A stretch of DNA of 32,026 bases from Acidobacteriota bacterium (GTDB taxonomy: Bacteria; Acidobacteriota; Terriglobia; Acidiferrales; UBA7541). Location: the NCBI GenBank assembly GCA_018268785.1, contig JAFDVY010000036.1, positions 1 to 32,026 of the forward strand, given 5' to 3'. The position numbers and the translations under genes are program-made. A model generated the notes under the pieces. The model searched no databases, was not told the DNA's origin, and worked only from the letters and a program-made list of their open reading frames with translations. Shown here piece after piece: positions 1-7,963 of this stretch (its first letter is position 1; each line of letters opens with the position of its first letter).

Positions 1-821
1 ACCCGGGCAACGAGTTCGACGGGTTCGAGAACGCCTTCTTGCACCATAGCGTTGACATTGCTGAGCATAAGTTTCGTCTGTTCCCCCATCAGCAAATGCA
101 AACCAAGCACTGGCGGTCCGCTCTGAGCCACGCGGGCCATCACGCGCTGCATGAACTCCAGAGCAAAAGCGCCACGCCGGCGTTCGTGAGTGACCTGGAA
201 CCCCGCCGCAGAGAGTGCCTCGCTATAGTCATTTACGTGGGCAACAAAACTGGTTTCTTCCGTCGGCGCCCACGGCACGGGATAGCGAATGGGGCCTTCA
301 CCGATACGCATCAGATCGAAGATGGCGAAGAGTCCTCCGGGCTTGAGCACGCGGCGTACTTCGCGGAAGAGCAGAGGTTTGTCCTTAATGTTCATGCACG
401 CGTGGATCGTGTAGGCACGGTCAAAAGTTGCCGGTTCAAACGGAAGTGCGAGAGCGCTGCCATGGAAAAATTCCACCGAGTTGTCCAGGTTGGTGCGATG
501 GGTCAGGCTCCTGGCGACCTGCACAAACTCTTCCGTAAGATCGATGCCAGTCACTTTGCATGCTTGTTCCGCGGCAAAATAGCGAGCTGGGCCGCCGATT
601 CCGCTTCCGACATCAAGCAGGCGAAGACCCGGACGCAAATCCATTTGAGCAGCGAGATCCTGTGTGGCTTCGCGGCCGCCTATATGAAATTCGTCCAGGA
701 CTGCCAGGTCGTCATGCTTGAGGTTTCTTACGTCCTTTCCCGCCCGCGCCAATGCCTGAAGAATGGAATCTTCCAGTTGTCCACGTGTGTAGTGATCAGC
801 AACGTTCGTTTCAATGCTCAT
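1..821 (-). CDS. class I SAM-dependent methyltransferase (3' end cut by window edge)
   Basis: Reading from the ATG at 821, 273 codons run without a stop to the window edge. Residues 69-77 (LDVGSGIGG) are the glycine-rich SAM-binding motif I, Asp94 sits where the ribose-binding acidic residue is expected, and VLKPGG at 158-163 is the usual post-motif II turn of UbiE/Methyltransf_11-type enzymes. The last visible residues (GLHLLMGEQTK... then EPVEL) resemble the normal C-terminus of this group, so probably only a few codons are missing. It follows the TPR-like gene after 16 bases, suggesting cotranscription. A GAGG about 11 bases upstream is a weak ribosome-binding site. The fold is clear; the methyl acceptor cannot be told from sequence. 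Confidence 0.85.
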   Translation of the reverse strand, partial: MSIETNVADHYTRGQLEDSILQALARAGKDVRNLKHDDLAVLDEFHIGGREATQDLAAQMDLRPGLRLLDVGSGIGGPARYFAAEQACKVTGIDLTEEFVQVARSLTHRTNLDNSVEFFHGSALALPFEPATFDRAYTIHACMNIKDKPLLFREVRRVLKPGGLFAIFDLMRIGEGPIRYPVPWAPTEETSFVAHVNDYSEALSAAGFQVTHERRRGAFALEFMQRVMARVAQSGPPVLGLHLLMGEQTKLMLSNVNAMVQEGVLEPVELVAR

Positions 822-837
822 GGTAATCAACGCCTCG

Positions 838-1344
838 TCAGTGGGGTGGAGTGTCGTCCGCATCGAAGGAAATGAGTTGTTCTTCCCAGGTGAAGCTTGG
901 GGATTGCAGGAGCCGGACGCAACGATTCCAGCGGAGGATGGAGTCGTCATTGCCGGCGGGCCGGATTTTTTCCGCTTCTCCGAAACAGTTCAAGGCGCGT
1001 TCGAAAAGAGGAAGAAGGGTATGCGGGGATTGACCTGCGCAGAGCTGAGCTTTGGCGCGGCGCTCGTAGAGAATCCCGGTGTAGTAGTTGCGCTCGTAAG
1101 GGTCGGAGAGCCTTTGAAAAATTTCCTCGACTTCGCGGTAACGATCGCCGATGCCGCCGAGAAACTGGTCGGTGATGGAGAGGCCGAGCAGACGAAGAGC
1201 GAGTTGTTGTTTGGGATCGACGGCCAGAATGTCCCGGCAGATGGACTCCGATTCTTCTGGCTCGTTGAGATAGCGGTAGAGTTCGACTTTGGCGAGGGCT
1301 TCAGGAATTCCGGCACGAGAGATGGCTTTGAGTTGGTAGTCCAT
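838..1344 (-). CDS. TPR-like hypothetical protein
   Basis: A 168-residue soluble protein without signal peptide or membrane segments. It is mostly alpha-helical in character, with alternating A/L/Y-rich helices such as residues 17-43 (LAKVELYRYLNEPEESESI) and 86-125 (NYYTGILYERRAKAQL), as in tetratricopeptide-type repeat proteins. I cannot assign a specific family. The start at 1344 is chosen because GGGAGG lies 4 bases upstream; an in-frame ATG further upstream at 1395 lacks such a site and would run through a palindromic repeat. It precedes the methyltransferase by 16 bases, so the two are probably cotranscribed and the TPR protein may assist it, but that link is inference only. Confidence 0.7.
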   Translation of the reverse strand: MDYQLKAISRAGIPEALAKVELYRYLNEPEESESICRDILAVDPKQQLALRLLGLSITDQFLGGIGDRYREVEEIFQRLSDPYERNYYTGILYERRAKAQLCAGQSPHTLLPLFERALNCFGEAEKIRPAGNDDSILRWNRCVRLLQSPSFTWEEQLISFDADDTPPH

Positions 1345-1362
1345 GAGGGCCTCCCAGAAGAA

Positions 1363-1435
1363 CCGATCTAAAGACCGGCCACTACGTAAACCCAAGAACG
1401 ACGAGCTGCTCAGATGGCTGAAGCCCCTACACTAC
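1363..1435. repeat. two-part palindromic intergenic repeat (units A + B), copy 1
   Basis: Unit A (1363-1385) is CCGATCT-AA-AGACCGG followed by CCACTAC; unit B (1415-1435) is a short GGCT-GA-AGCC hairpin followed by CCTACACTAC. The same A-then-B order and orientation occurs at 2215-2301, on the other side of sdhB. In this copy the A stem has one mismatch (CCGATCT against CCGGTCT). It resembles REP/BIME-type elements; no coding capacity is apparent. Confidence 0.65.
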
Positions 1436-1451
1436 ACGAACTCAAGAGTTA

Positions 1452-2183
1452 TCACGAGCCGCGAATCTTGCGGAAGAGCATGGTAACCGGATCGTAGTAT
1501 TCGTCGACGACGCGTTCCTTGAGCGGGATGATGGCGTTGTCGGTAATGTGAATTTCCTCGGGACAGACTTCCGTGCAGCATTTGGTGATGTTGCAGTAGC
1601 CCAGGCCCATCTCGTTTTTCAACAGAGGTATGCGCGAAACGCTGTCGAGCGGATGCATCTCGAGGCCGGCGGTGCGGACAAAAAAACGCGGGCCGCCGAA
1701 ACTTTCGTGTTTGCCGTGGTCGCGGAGAACGTGACACACGTTCTGGCAGAGAAAACACTCGATGCACTTGCGAAATTCCTGGACGCGGTCAACGTCGCGC
1801 TGATCCATTTTCCATTCGACACCGGGTTTGGGTTTGAACGCGGGAATCTTGCGATTGACTTTGTAATTCCAGGAAACGTCGGTGACGAGATCCTTGATGA
1901 CGGGAAATGCTTTCAACGGCGAGACAACAATGGGTTGATCCAGCGGGAGAGAATCCATGCGGGTTTTGCAGGTGAGTCGCGGGCGGCCGTTGACTTCGGC
2001 GGAACAGGAGCCACATTTCGCGGCTTTGCAATTCCAGCGCACGGCGAGATCGGGCGATTGATGGGCCTGGATAGAATGAAGCGCATCAAGGACGACCATG
2101 CCGGGAGCAAGCGGAACTTTGTAGTCGACGGATTGGCCGCCGTCCTTGTCGCCGCGGAAAACGCGAAGAAGAGCATCGGGCAT
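1452..2183 (-). CDS. sdhB: succinate dehydrogenase/fumarate reductase iron-sulfur subunit
   Basis: A 243-residue electron-transfer subunit that passes electrons from the flavoprotein to the membrane anchor. Cys52, 57, 60 and 72 form the plant-type [2Fe-2S] set. Cys140, 143, 146 and 207 should hold the [4Fe-4S] cluster, and Cys150, 197 and 203 the [3Fe-4S] cluster, by the usual SdhB spacing. An extra Cys202 lies next to Cys203. The start at 2183 is preceded by AAAGGAG five bases upstream; an in-frame ATG at 2201 has no such site. It is the last gene of the anchor-flavoprotein-iron-sulfur operon, but is separated from the flavoprotein gene by 114 bases holding a palindromic repeat. Length and motifs are normal. 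Direction (succinate oxidation or fumarate reduction) cannot be read from sequence. Confidence 0.95.
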   Translation of the reverse strand: MPDALLRVFRGDKDGGQSVDYKVPLAPGMVVLDALHSIQAHQSPDLAVRWNCKAAKCGSCSAEVNGRPRLTCKTRMDSLPLDQPIVVSPLKAFPVIKDLVTDVSWNYKVNRKIPAFKPKPGVEWKMDQRDVDRVQEFRKCIECFLCQNVCHVLRDHGKHESFGGPRFFVRTAGLEMHPLDSVSRIPLLKNEMGLGYCNITKCCTEVCPEEIHITDNAIIPLKERVVDEYYDPVTMLFRKIRGS

Positions 2184-2214
2184 TGAGACTCCTTTTTGCA
2201 AACCCCTAAAAGCA

Positions 2215-2301
2215 CCGGTCTAAAGACCGGCCACTACAAACGGGCTCCCGTTCAAGCCTCTTTGACACAGATGCTGCCGCAGGCAAGAGTGCCTACGCTA
2301 C
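2215..2301. repeat. two-part palindromic intergenic repeat (units A + B), copy 2
   Basis: Unit A (2215-2237) is the perfect hairpin CCGGTCT-AA-AGACCGG followed by CCACTAC. Unit B (2281-2301) is the hairpin AGGCA-AGAG-TGCCT followed by ACGCTAC. The order and orientation match copy 1 at 1363-1435, so sdhB is bracketed by the composite element. The right edge overlaps the TAG stop codon of sdhA (2298-2300). An mRNA hairpin here could uncouple or stabilise the sdhA and sdhB parts of the transcript; this is inference. Confidence 0.7.
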
Positions 2302-4016
2302 TTCTTCTCCTCGAGCAATTGCCTTAATTCCGCGGGCATTTCGGGAACGGGGCGCTGCTGCAACTTCATGGAACCACCTTCGTTCGAAATGATGTTGTTT
2401 TTCTTTTCCCATTCCGTGTCGTAATTGGGGAAATCGATGCGGCTGTGGGCGCCGCGGCTTTCGCGGCGAGCAAGAGCGCAACGCGTGACGGCTTCGGAGA
2501 TGAGCAGCAAGTTTTTCAAATCGCGCGTGAGGTGCCAGCCTGGATTGAACATGCGCGAGCCATCGATGCGGACTTTGGCCAGACGCGGCTTGAGTCCATC
2601 TAGTTGAACGAGCGCTTTTTTGAGATCTTCTTCGTTGCGGAAAATTCCGACGAGAGCGCCCATCGTTTCTTGCAAATCGTGGTGAATCGGGTATGGAAAT
2701 TCGCCGTCAGCGCGTTCGAACGGAGCGAGCATTTCCCTTTCCGCATCGGCAAGCTGAGAAGGATCAATGTTTGGCGCGGAAGATTGAGCAGCAAATTCGG
2801 CGGCGGCTTTCCCGGCACGGCGGCCGAAGACAAGAAGATCGCTAAGCGAATTCCCGCCAAGACGATTCGCACCGTGCAGACCAGCGGCGGCTTCGCCTGC
2901 TGCGTACAAACCGGGAACGGTAGACGCCGCGGTTTCAGCATCTACACGAATGCCGCCCATCATGTAATGGCAGGTGGGGCCAACTTCCATCGGGCCTTTG
3001 GTGATGTCCACGTCCGCGAGTTCCTTGAATTGGTGATACATGCTGGGAAGCTTTTTCTTCACGTACTCGGCCGGCTTGTGAGAGATGTCGAGAAACGCGC
3101 CGCCGTGCTCGGAGCCGCGGCCTTCTTTCACTTCCGTGTAGATGGAGCGTGCCACCACATCGCGCGTCGAGAGTTCCATGCGTTTGGGGTCGTACTTCTC
3201 CATAAAACGTTCGCCGAGTTTGTTGCGAAGGATGCCGCCTTCGCCGCGAACGGCTTCGGTGACAAGAATTCCCTGCACTCCCGGCGGCCAGACCATTCCC
3301 GTGGGATGGAACTGGACAAATTCCATATCCATTAATTCCGCGCCAGCTTCGTAAGCGAGGGCCATGCCGTCGGCGGTGTATTCCCAGGAATTGGAAGTAA
3401 CGCGCCAGGCCTTGCCGATGCCGCCGGTCGCTATGACAAGGGATTTTGCTTTGAAGGCGGCGAAACGGCCTTGTTCGCGCCAATAACCGAACGCTCCGGC
3501 GACGCGGTCGCCGTCCTTGAGAAGGCGCGTGACCGTACATTCCATGAAGACATCGATACCGAGTTCGACGCCGCGATCCTGGAGAGTGCGAATGAGTTCG
3601 AGGCCGGTGCGATCGCCGACATGGCAAAGCCGTTTGAAGGTGTGGCCGCCGAACGCACGCTGGAGAATGTCGCCCGTAGGAGTGCGGTCAAAGAGAGCGC
3701 CCCATTGTTCGAGTTCGCGGACGCGATCCGGGGCTTCCTGCGCGTGAAGCTGCGCCATACGCCAGTTGTTGAGAAATTTTCCGCCGCGCATGGTGTCGCC
3801 GAAGTGCGTGCGCCAGTCGTCCGATTTGTCCACGTTGCCCATGGCTGCGGCGATGCCGCCCTCGGCCATCACGGTGTGGGCTTTGCCGAGAAGCGACTTG
3901 CAGACGAGCCCGACGCGGGCGCCTTGCGCGAGCGCTTCGAGAGCGGCACGGAGCCCCGCGCCGCCTGCACCGATGATTAAAACGTCGTGTTCGTGTGTTT
4001 CGTAATTAGCGGTCAC
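2298..4016 (-). CDS. sdhA: succinate dehydrogenase/fumarate reductase flavoprotein subunit
   Basis: A 572-residue catalytic subunit that oxidises succinate (or reduces fumarate) with covalently bound FAD. Visible features: the dinucleotide motif GAGGAG at 16-21, His47 in KAHTVMAEGG as the likely FAD attachment site, HPTG with His237, the TRDVVAR segment with Arg285, His350 in the CHYMMGG stretch, and Arg385 in the GANRLGGNSL substrate/FAD region. These match the substrate-binding set of the family. The start is a GTG overlapping the anchor gene stop as GTGA, which indicates translational coupling. At 572 residues it is slightly shorter than many SdhA proteins. Order and anchor type recall the mycobacterial Sdh1 operon. 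Confidence 0.95.
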   Translation of the reverse strand: MTANYETHEHDVLIIGAGGAGLRAALEALAQGARVGLVCKSLLGKAHTVMAEGGIAAAMGNVDKSDDWRTHFGDTMRGGKFLNNWRMAQLHAQEAPDRVRELEQWGALFDRTPTGDILQRAFGGHTFKRLCHVGDRTGLELIRTLQDRGVELGIDVFMECTVTRLLKDGDRVAGAFGYWREQGRFAAFKAKSLVIATGGIGKAWRVTSNSWEYTADGMALAYEAGAELMDMEFVQFHPTGMVWPPGVQGILVTEAVRGEGGILRNKLGERFMEKYDPKRMELSTRDVVARSIYTEVKEGRGSEHGGAFLDISHKPAEYVKKKLPSMYHQFKELADVDITKGPMEVGPTCHYMMGGIRVDAETAASTVPGLYAAGEAAAGLHGANRLGGNSLSDLLVFGRRAGKAAAEFAAQSSAPNIDPSQLADAEREMLAPFERADGEFPYPIHHDLQETMGALVGIFRNEEDLKKALVQLDGLKPRLAKVRIDGSRMFNPGWHLTRDLKNLLLISEAVTRCALARRESRGAHSRIDFPNYDTEWEKKNNIISNEGGSMKLQQRPVPEMPAELRQLLEEKK

Positions 4017-4768
4017 AGGATTCGGATGTCCTTGAAAGCGCCGGAAGCGAGCATCCGGATGTAGAAATCGGTGGCGCCCACGGAAACCAGGCTGGCCCAG
4101 GCAAAGATCATGTGGCGTTCATTGAGGACACTGACAAGGCTCCAAGCGGAGTGGCGGGGGACGCCGAACGTGGCGCAGGAAAAGCAGTCCAGTTTGCCTC
4201 CGACGATGTGCCGGAGCGAGTGACAAGAAAAAGTGTAAGCAGTGAGGAGGCAGACGTCGAGCAACATGATCAGCGTGCCGAGGCCGATCCCGAATTTGCC
4301 ATCGAATACGAACGCTCTGATGGCGTCGTACCAGAGGAAACACAGGAACAGGATCGCCAGATAAAGGAAGTAGCGATGGACGTTTTGCAGGATGAAGGGA
4401 AAACGCCGTTCGCCGGAATAATTCTTGCGGAAGCCGGGCTCGCCCACAGTGCAAGCGGGAGGATCGAGGAAGAAAGCGCGGTAGTACGCTTTGCGATAGT
4501 AGTAGCAAGTGGTGCGAAAGCCGAGCGGCGCGCCGAGGATGAGGAGCGCAGGAGAAAACCTCCACCAACTGAAGGAAAGCAGGGGCGAATAAAACGGAGA
4601 GAGATACGGTCCCCATTCATAGAACTTGCCTTCAAAGGCGCGGGCTGTGGCGTAAATGCCGAAGCCACCAAAGAGAATGATGATGGGTAGAAGTTCGAGC
4701 CACCAGGCATCGCGTCGCTGCGTTTCGCCGAGATGGGTGGTTCGGTTCGGAACAGGAGAAGAGGCCAT
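4013..4768 (-). CDS. succinate dehydrogenase membrane anchor, Sdh1-like cytochrome b subunit
   Basis: A 251-residue protein with about five hydrophobic segments (roughly 24-45, 70-90, 128-153, 160-182 and 218-240). His131, His183, His187 and His219 are candidate haem or quinone-site residues. The segment SCHSLRHIVGG at 181-191 matches what I recall of the single large anchor of actinobacterial Sdh1 complexes, rather than the small SdhC plus SdhD pair. A CFSC motif follows at 195-198. It is the first gene of the operon and overlaps sdhA by four bases. No good ribosome-binding site precedes the ATG at 4768, but no better in-frame start is present. The assignment rests mainly on operon position plus topology. 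It should link the catalytic subunits to the membrane quinone pool. Confidence 0.8.
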   Translation of the reverse strand: MASSPVPNRTTHLGETQRRDAWWLELLPIIILFGGFGIYATARAFEGKFYEWGPYLSPFYSPLLSFSWWRFSPALLILGAPLGFRTTCYYYRKAYYRAFFLDPPACTVGEPGFRKNYSGERRFPFILQNVHRYFLYLAILFLCFLWYDAIRAFVFDGKFGIGLGTLIMLLDVCLLTAYTFSCHSLRHIVGGKLDCFSCATFGVPRHSAWSLVSVLNERHMIFAWASLVSVGATDFYIRMLASGAFKDIRIL

Positions 4769-4813
4769 TGGGTACCCCGGGCGCCGGGCACTAGGTTATT
4801 CAGGTAGCGGCAA

Positions 4814-4893
4814 TTTGCAAAGAGGAAATTTTGCCAGCGGAAATCAACTTGCAAGTATCTGTGAAAGCGCGGTAATGACCGCGGTGATATACT
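4814..4893. promoter_or_regulatory. divergent control region between sdh operon and sthA
   Basis: This 173-base gap separates two divergent operons. It contains the palindromes TTTGCAAA (4814-4821) and ACTTGCAAGT (4847-4856), sharing a TTGCAA core about 34 bases apart. It also contains an inverted repeat CGCGGT-N4-ACCGCG (4868-4883) directly upstream of a TATACT -10-like hexamer (4888-4893) pointing toward sthA. No good -35 box accompanies that hexamer, as would fit an activator-dependent promoter. The regulator and the exact promoters are not identifiable from sequence. Confidence 0.4.
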
Positions 4894-4941
4894 TCGCGGC
4901 CTGTAGGGCAATCAACGGATAGCGGCGATTAGAAACCACTC

Positions 4942-6330
4942 ATGGAAAGCTACGACTTACTCGTGATCGGCTCCGGTCCGGCAGGACAACGGGCCGCCAT
5001 TCAAGCATCGAAATTCGGGAAAAAGGTCGCGCTCATCGAAAAGATGGAAGTGGTGGGCGGAGTAGCGATCAATACGGGAACGATTCCGAGCAAGACGATG
5101 CGGGAAGCAGTGCTGCATCTTTCCGGATTCTATTGGCAGAGCATTTATGGGGTGAACTACCGCGTGAAGGACCAGATCACGATGGCGGATCTGTCGTTTC
5201 GCGCGCAGCACGTGATCAAGACCGAAATCGATGTGACACGGGCGCAGCTTTCGCGCAACGGAATTGAAGTGCTGAACGGGGTGGCGAACTTTCTCGATCC
5301 GCACAAGATTCGCGTGGTGAGCTCGCGCGGGCAATCGGATTATCAGGCGGAGAGCGTCATCATCGCAACGGGGACGAAGCCGGCGATTTCTCCGCTGGTG
5401 CCGTTCAACAACCGGAACATCATCAACAGCGACCAAGTGCTGCAGATGCCGGAGATTCCGAAGACGCTGATCGTGGTGGGCGGCGGCGTGATCGGCGTGG
5501 AATATACGTGCATGTTCGCGACGCTGGGCGTGCGCGTGGCGCTGATTGAAAAACGGCCGCGGTTGCTGGAATTTGCGGATGCGGAGATGGTGGAAGCGCT
5601 GTCGTACCATCTGCGCGACCGGCGCGTGACGATGCGGTTGAACGAGGAAGTGGAAAGCGTGGAAGAACTGCCGGACAAGACGGTTGTCGCGAACCTGAAG
5701 AGCAAGAAAAAAGTGAATGGCGACGCGCTGCTCTACGCGGTCGGGCGGCAAGGGAATGTGGATGAACTGAATCTGGCGGCCGCGGGTCTGGAAGCGGATT
5801 CGCGCGGAAGAATCAAAGTGGATGCGGATTACCGTACCGTGGTGCCGCATATTTACGCGGTGGGCGATGTGATCGGATTTCCGAGCCTGGGTTCGGTTTC
5901 GATGGAGCAGGGGCGCATCGCGGCGGCGAACGCAGTTGGAATCAAGATTCACTCGAACCCGGCGCACTATCCCTACGGGATTTATACGATTCCCGAGATT
6001 TCGTTCATTGGGCAGACGGAAGATCAACTGACGGATGCGGGCGTGCCGTACGAAATCGGCATCGCCTATTTCAGGGAGATTGCGCGCGGGCAGATTCGCG
6101 GAGATACGACGGGGCGGCTAAAACTGATCTTCAGCCCGGAAACGAAAGAGCTGCTTGGCGTGCACATTATTGGAGAAGGCGCGTCGGAGCTGCTGCACAT
6201 CGGGCAGGCGGTGCTGGCGCTCAAGGGGACGGTGGAATATTTTGTAGACACCGTGTTCAACTATCCGACGCTGGCGGAATGTTACAAGGCAGCGGCGTTC
6301 AACGGGTTGAACAAACTGGCAAACGTTTAG
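4942..6330 (+). CDS. sthA: soluble pyridine nucleotide transhydrogenase (Si-specific)
   Basis: A 462-residue cytoplasmic flavoprotein predicted to transfer hydride between NADPH and NAD+. The FAD motif GSGPAGQ starts at residue 10 and a second Rossmann motif GGGVIGVEY lies near residue 180. The region around residues 40-52 reads VAINTGTIPSKT, where dihydrolipoamide dehydrogenases have the redox disulfide CxxxxC; the missing cysteines are a hallmark of SthA. The C-terminal stretch around GEGASELLHIGQAVL and EYFVDTVFNYPTLAE closely follows SthA from other bacteria, and the length is normal. No clear Shine-Dalgarno precedes the ATG. The ROK gene follows after 35 bases. With glucose-6-phosphate dehydrogenase elsewhere in the window it would balance NADPH. 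Confidence 0.93.
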   Translation: MESYDLLVIGSGPAGQRAAIQASKFGKKVALIEKMEVVGGVAINTGTIPSKTMREAVLHLSGFYWQSIYGVNYRVKDQITMADLSFRAQHVIKTEIDVTRAQLSRNGIEVLNGVANFLDPHKIRVVSSRGQSDYQAESVIIATGTKPAISPLVPFNNRNIINSDQVLQMPEIPKTLIVVGGGVIGVEYTCMFATLGVRVALIEKRPRLLEFADAEMVEALSYHLRDRRVTMRLNEEVESVEELPDKTVVANLKSKKKVNGDALLYAVGRQGNVDELNLAAAGLEADSRGRIKVDADYRTVVPHIYAVGDVIGFPSLGSVSMEQGRIAAANAVGIKIHSNPAHYPYGIYTIPEISFIGQTEDQLTDAGVPYEIGIAYFREIARGQIRGDTTGRLKLIFSPETKELLGVHIIGEGASELLHIGQAVLALKGTVEYFVDTVFNYPTLAECYKAAAFNGLNKLANV

Positions 6331-6365
6331 AAGCGAACGGCAAGGCGGGAAACGGAAGGCGAGTC

Positions 6366-7262
6366 ATGGGCAAGTTCGTTGGCGTCCATGTGGTACAGAG
6401 AATTTCGGCCGGGCTCGTAGAGGGCAACAAGGTCGTGGGCGGGGTGCGTTCCTTCCCGGAAAAAGGCGCGACGCATGACGCGCTGCTCGCGATGCCGGCG
6501 GACGACATCGCGATGACGATTGCGATGCAAGTGAAGGCGGTGGCGAAGGGCGAGAAACTGGACGCAGTGGGAATCGGGTTCCCCGGAATCATCCGAAACG
6601 GAATGGCGGAAGAATCGCCAAACCTGCAACAGATGAAGGGATTTCCGCTGGGAAACGCAGTGGCAGCGGCGCTAGCGAAAGATGGATCGAAGATTCCGGT
6701 GGGGCTATTCAATGATGCGGATGCGACGGCTGCCGGAATTGCGGCGACGCGAGGTGTGCTGCACAAGCTGAATCGCGTGTGGGCGATTGGAAACGGCGTT
6801 GGATACGGACGATTCCCGTGGACCGAAGGAGTTTGGGAAGGCGGGCACTCGGTGGTAACGCTGGATCCCAAAGAAAAATTCTGCGGATGCGGCGGCGTGG
6901 GACACCTGGAAGGAATCCTAGGATACCGCGCGATGCGAATGCGGTTTCTGGATATGGAGCCGGAAGAGGTTTTTGCGAACGCCAAGGCGGGTGATCAACG
7001 CTGTGCGGAATTTGTATTGCAGTGCCATCGCGCGCTGGCGGCTGCTTCCGCAACTTCGATTCACATGGCGGGACCTGGGCCGTTTTATGTGACCGGGCCG
7101 AATGCGGGATTTCTTGATGCAGGATTGTTGGACCGGTTAGTACACGATATGGTCAAAATGAGCCCGCTGCAGGGGAGCCGGTTCGAGATGATTCAGGAAA
7201 ACGATGAACTCGGAGTGATTGGCGCTGCTGTGAATGCGGAACGCGGTGTGAAAAACGACTGA
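6366..7262 (+). CDS. divergent ROK-family (sugar kinase-like) protein
   Basis: A 298-residue protein with the ROK/actin-like fold layout. Asn116-Asp117 (FNDADATAAG) matches the catalytic Asp region, GNGVGYG at 142-148 the second phosphate loop, and GGHSVV at 159-164 the ROK histidine motif. FCGCGGVGHLE at 172-182 is the zinc site, but the third cysteine of CxCGxxGCxE is replaced by His180. The N-terminal phosphate loop, normally D-x-GGT, reads VHVVQRISAG, so the usual ATP-binding residues are absent. It may be a non-kinase ROK protein or use a different donor. GGAAGG lies ahead of the ATG, and the gene sits 35 bases after sthA, so the two are probably cotranscribed. The substrate is unknown. 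Confidence 0.75.
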   Translation: MGKFVGVHVVQRISAGLVEGNKVVGGVRSFPEKGATHDALLAMPADDIAMTIAMQVKAVAKGEKLDAVGIGFPGIIRNGMAEESPNLQQMKGFPLGNAVAAALAKDGSKIPVGLFNDADATAAGIAATRGVLHKLNRVWAIGNGVGYGRFPWTEGVWEGGHSVVTLDPKEKFCGCGGVGHLEGILGYRAMRMRFLDMEPEEVFANAKAGDQRCAEFVLQCHRALAAASATSIHMAGPGPFYVTGPNAGFLDAGLLDRLVHDMVKMSPLQGSRFEMIQENDELGVIGAAVNAERGVKND

Positions 7263-7305
7263 ACGCGCCTTTGGTCACTTTTTTTCAATAAAAATCAAAT
7301 AACCA

Positions 7306-7764
7306 CTATTTGCCGGGAAGCTGTGTTTCCTGCTGAGCAACGACACGCCAGCCACGAGGTGTGTTCATGTAAAGACGCAGAACGCGGAATTGGCGGTTAA
7401 ACACTTGCCCTTCGAGCACGCCGCGCTCGGTCCGGAGGCTTGTGACGGAAGCGATGTCGCGATAGATCTTGACCGTAATGTCGGAACAATGAACGAAGGA
7501 ATAAGTGATGGGAGAGGTTTGAATCATCTGAATCTGCTTGGCTTTGTTGATGACTTCTCCGTAGTGGGTAATTCCGGTGAAATCGTCGCTGAGAACTGAG
7601 TTGAAAATGGTGGAGTTGTTGAGTTGGATAGCGTGAGCAAGACCCAGCTCAAGATTGGTGATGGCCTGGCGGTCGGCTTCCTGGTTGGGTTTGTAATCGT
7701 CCTGGGGTAGGACAGGGAGCCCGAAAGCGAGCAAGGCAATGGCGAACAAGGTCAGCTTTTTCAT
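7306..7764 (-). CDS. secreted NTF2-like (DUF4440/SnoaL-type) protein
   Basis: A 152-residue protein with an N-terminal signal peptide: MKK, a hydrophobic stretch to about residue 18, then a polar mature region. The remainder has the pattern of NTF2-like DUF4440 proteins: an early helix (AITNLELGLAHAIQLNNS), FNSVLSDDFTGITHYGEV, and beta-strands ending GWRVVAQQETQL. In this family the cone-shaped fold may bind small molecules, but many members have no known role. The start at 7764 is preceded by GGAG eight bases upstream; earlier in-frame starts would bury the signal peptide. It converges on the ROK gene across a 43-base AT-rich gap and stands divergent to the beta-lactamase-fold gene. No catalytic assignment is possible. 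Confidence 0.75.
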   Translation of the reverse strand: MKKLTLFAIALLAFGLPVLPQDDYKPNQEADRQAITNLELGLAHAIQLNNSTIFNSVLSDDFTGITHYGEVINKAKQIQMIQTSPITYSFVHCSDITVKIYRDIASVTSLRTERGVLEGQVFNRQFRVLRLYMNTPRGWRVVAQQETQLPGK

Positions 7765-7963
7765 CACAATGACTCCAAGGTGTAAATCACAAGGAAAACT
7801 GCGACAGCACTCCTCTAGGATAGAGCCGGAATGAGAATCGAATCCGAACGTTCGCACATCCAATAGCCGAAAAAGCAAACCCCGTTCCCTGTGGGAAGAT
7901 ATCTGCTAGACTGTGGGTCCTGCGGTGACGAGATCCCTTCCAGGCAATTCAGAGAGAGAAGCC

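Noticed and set aside
4957..6027. Open frame of 356 codons antisense to sthA
   Set aside because: Arg/His-rich shadow of a well-supported transhydrogenase gene.
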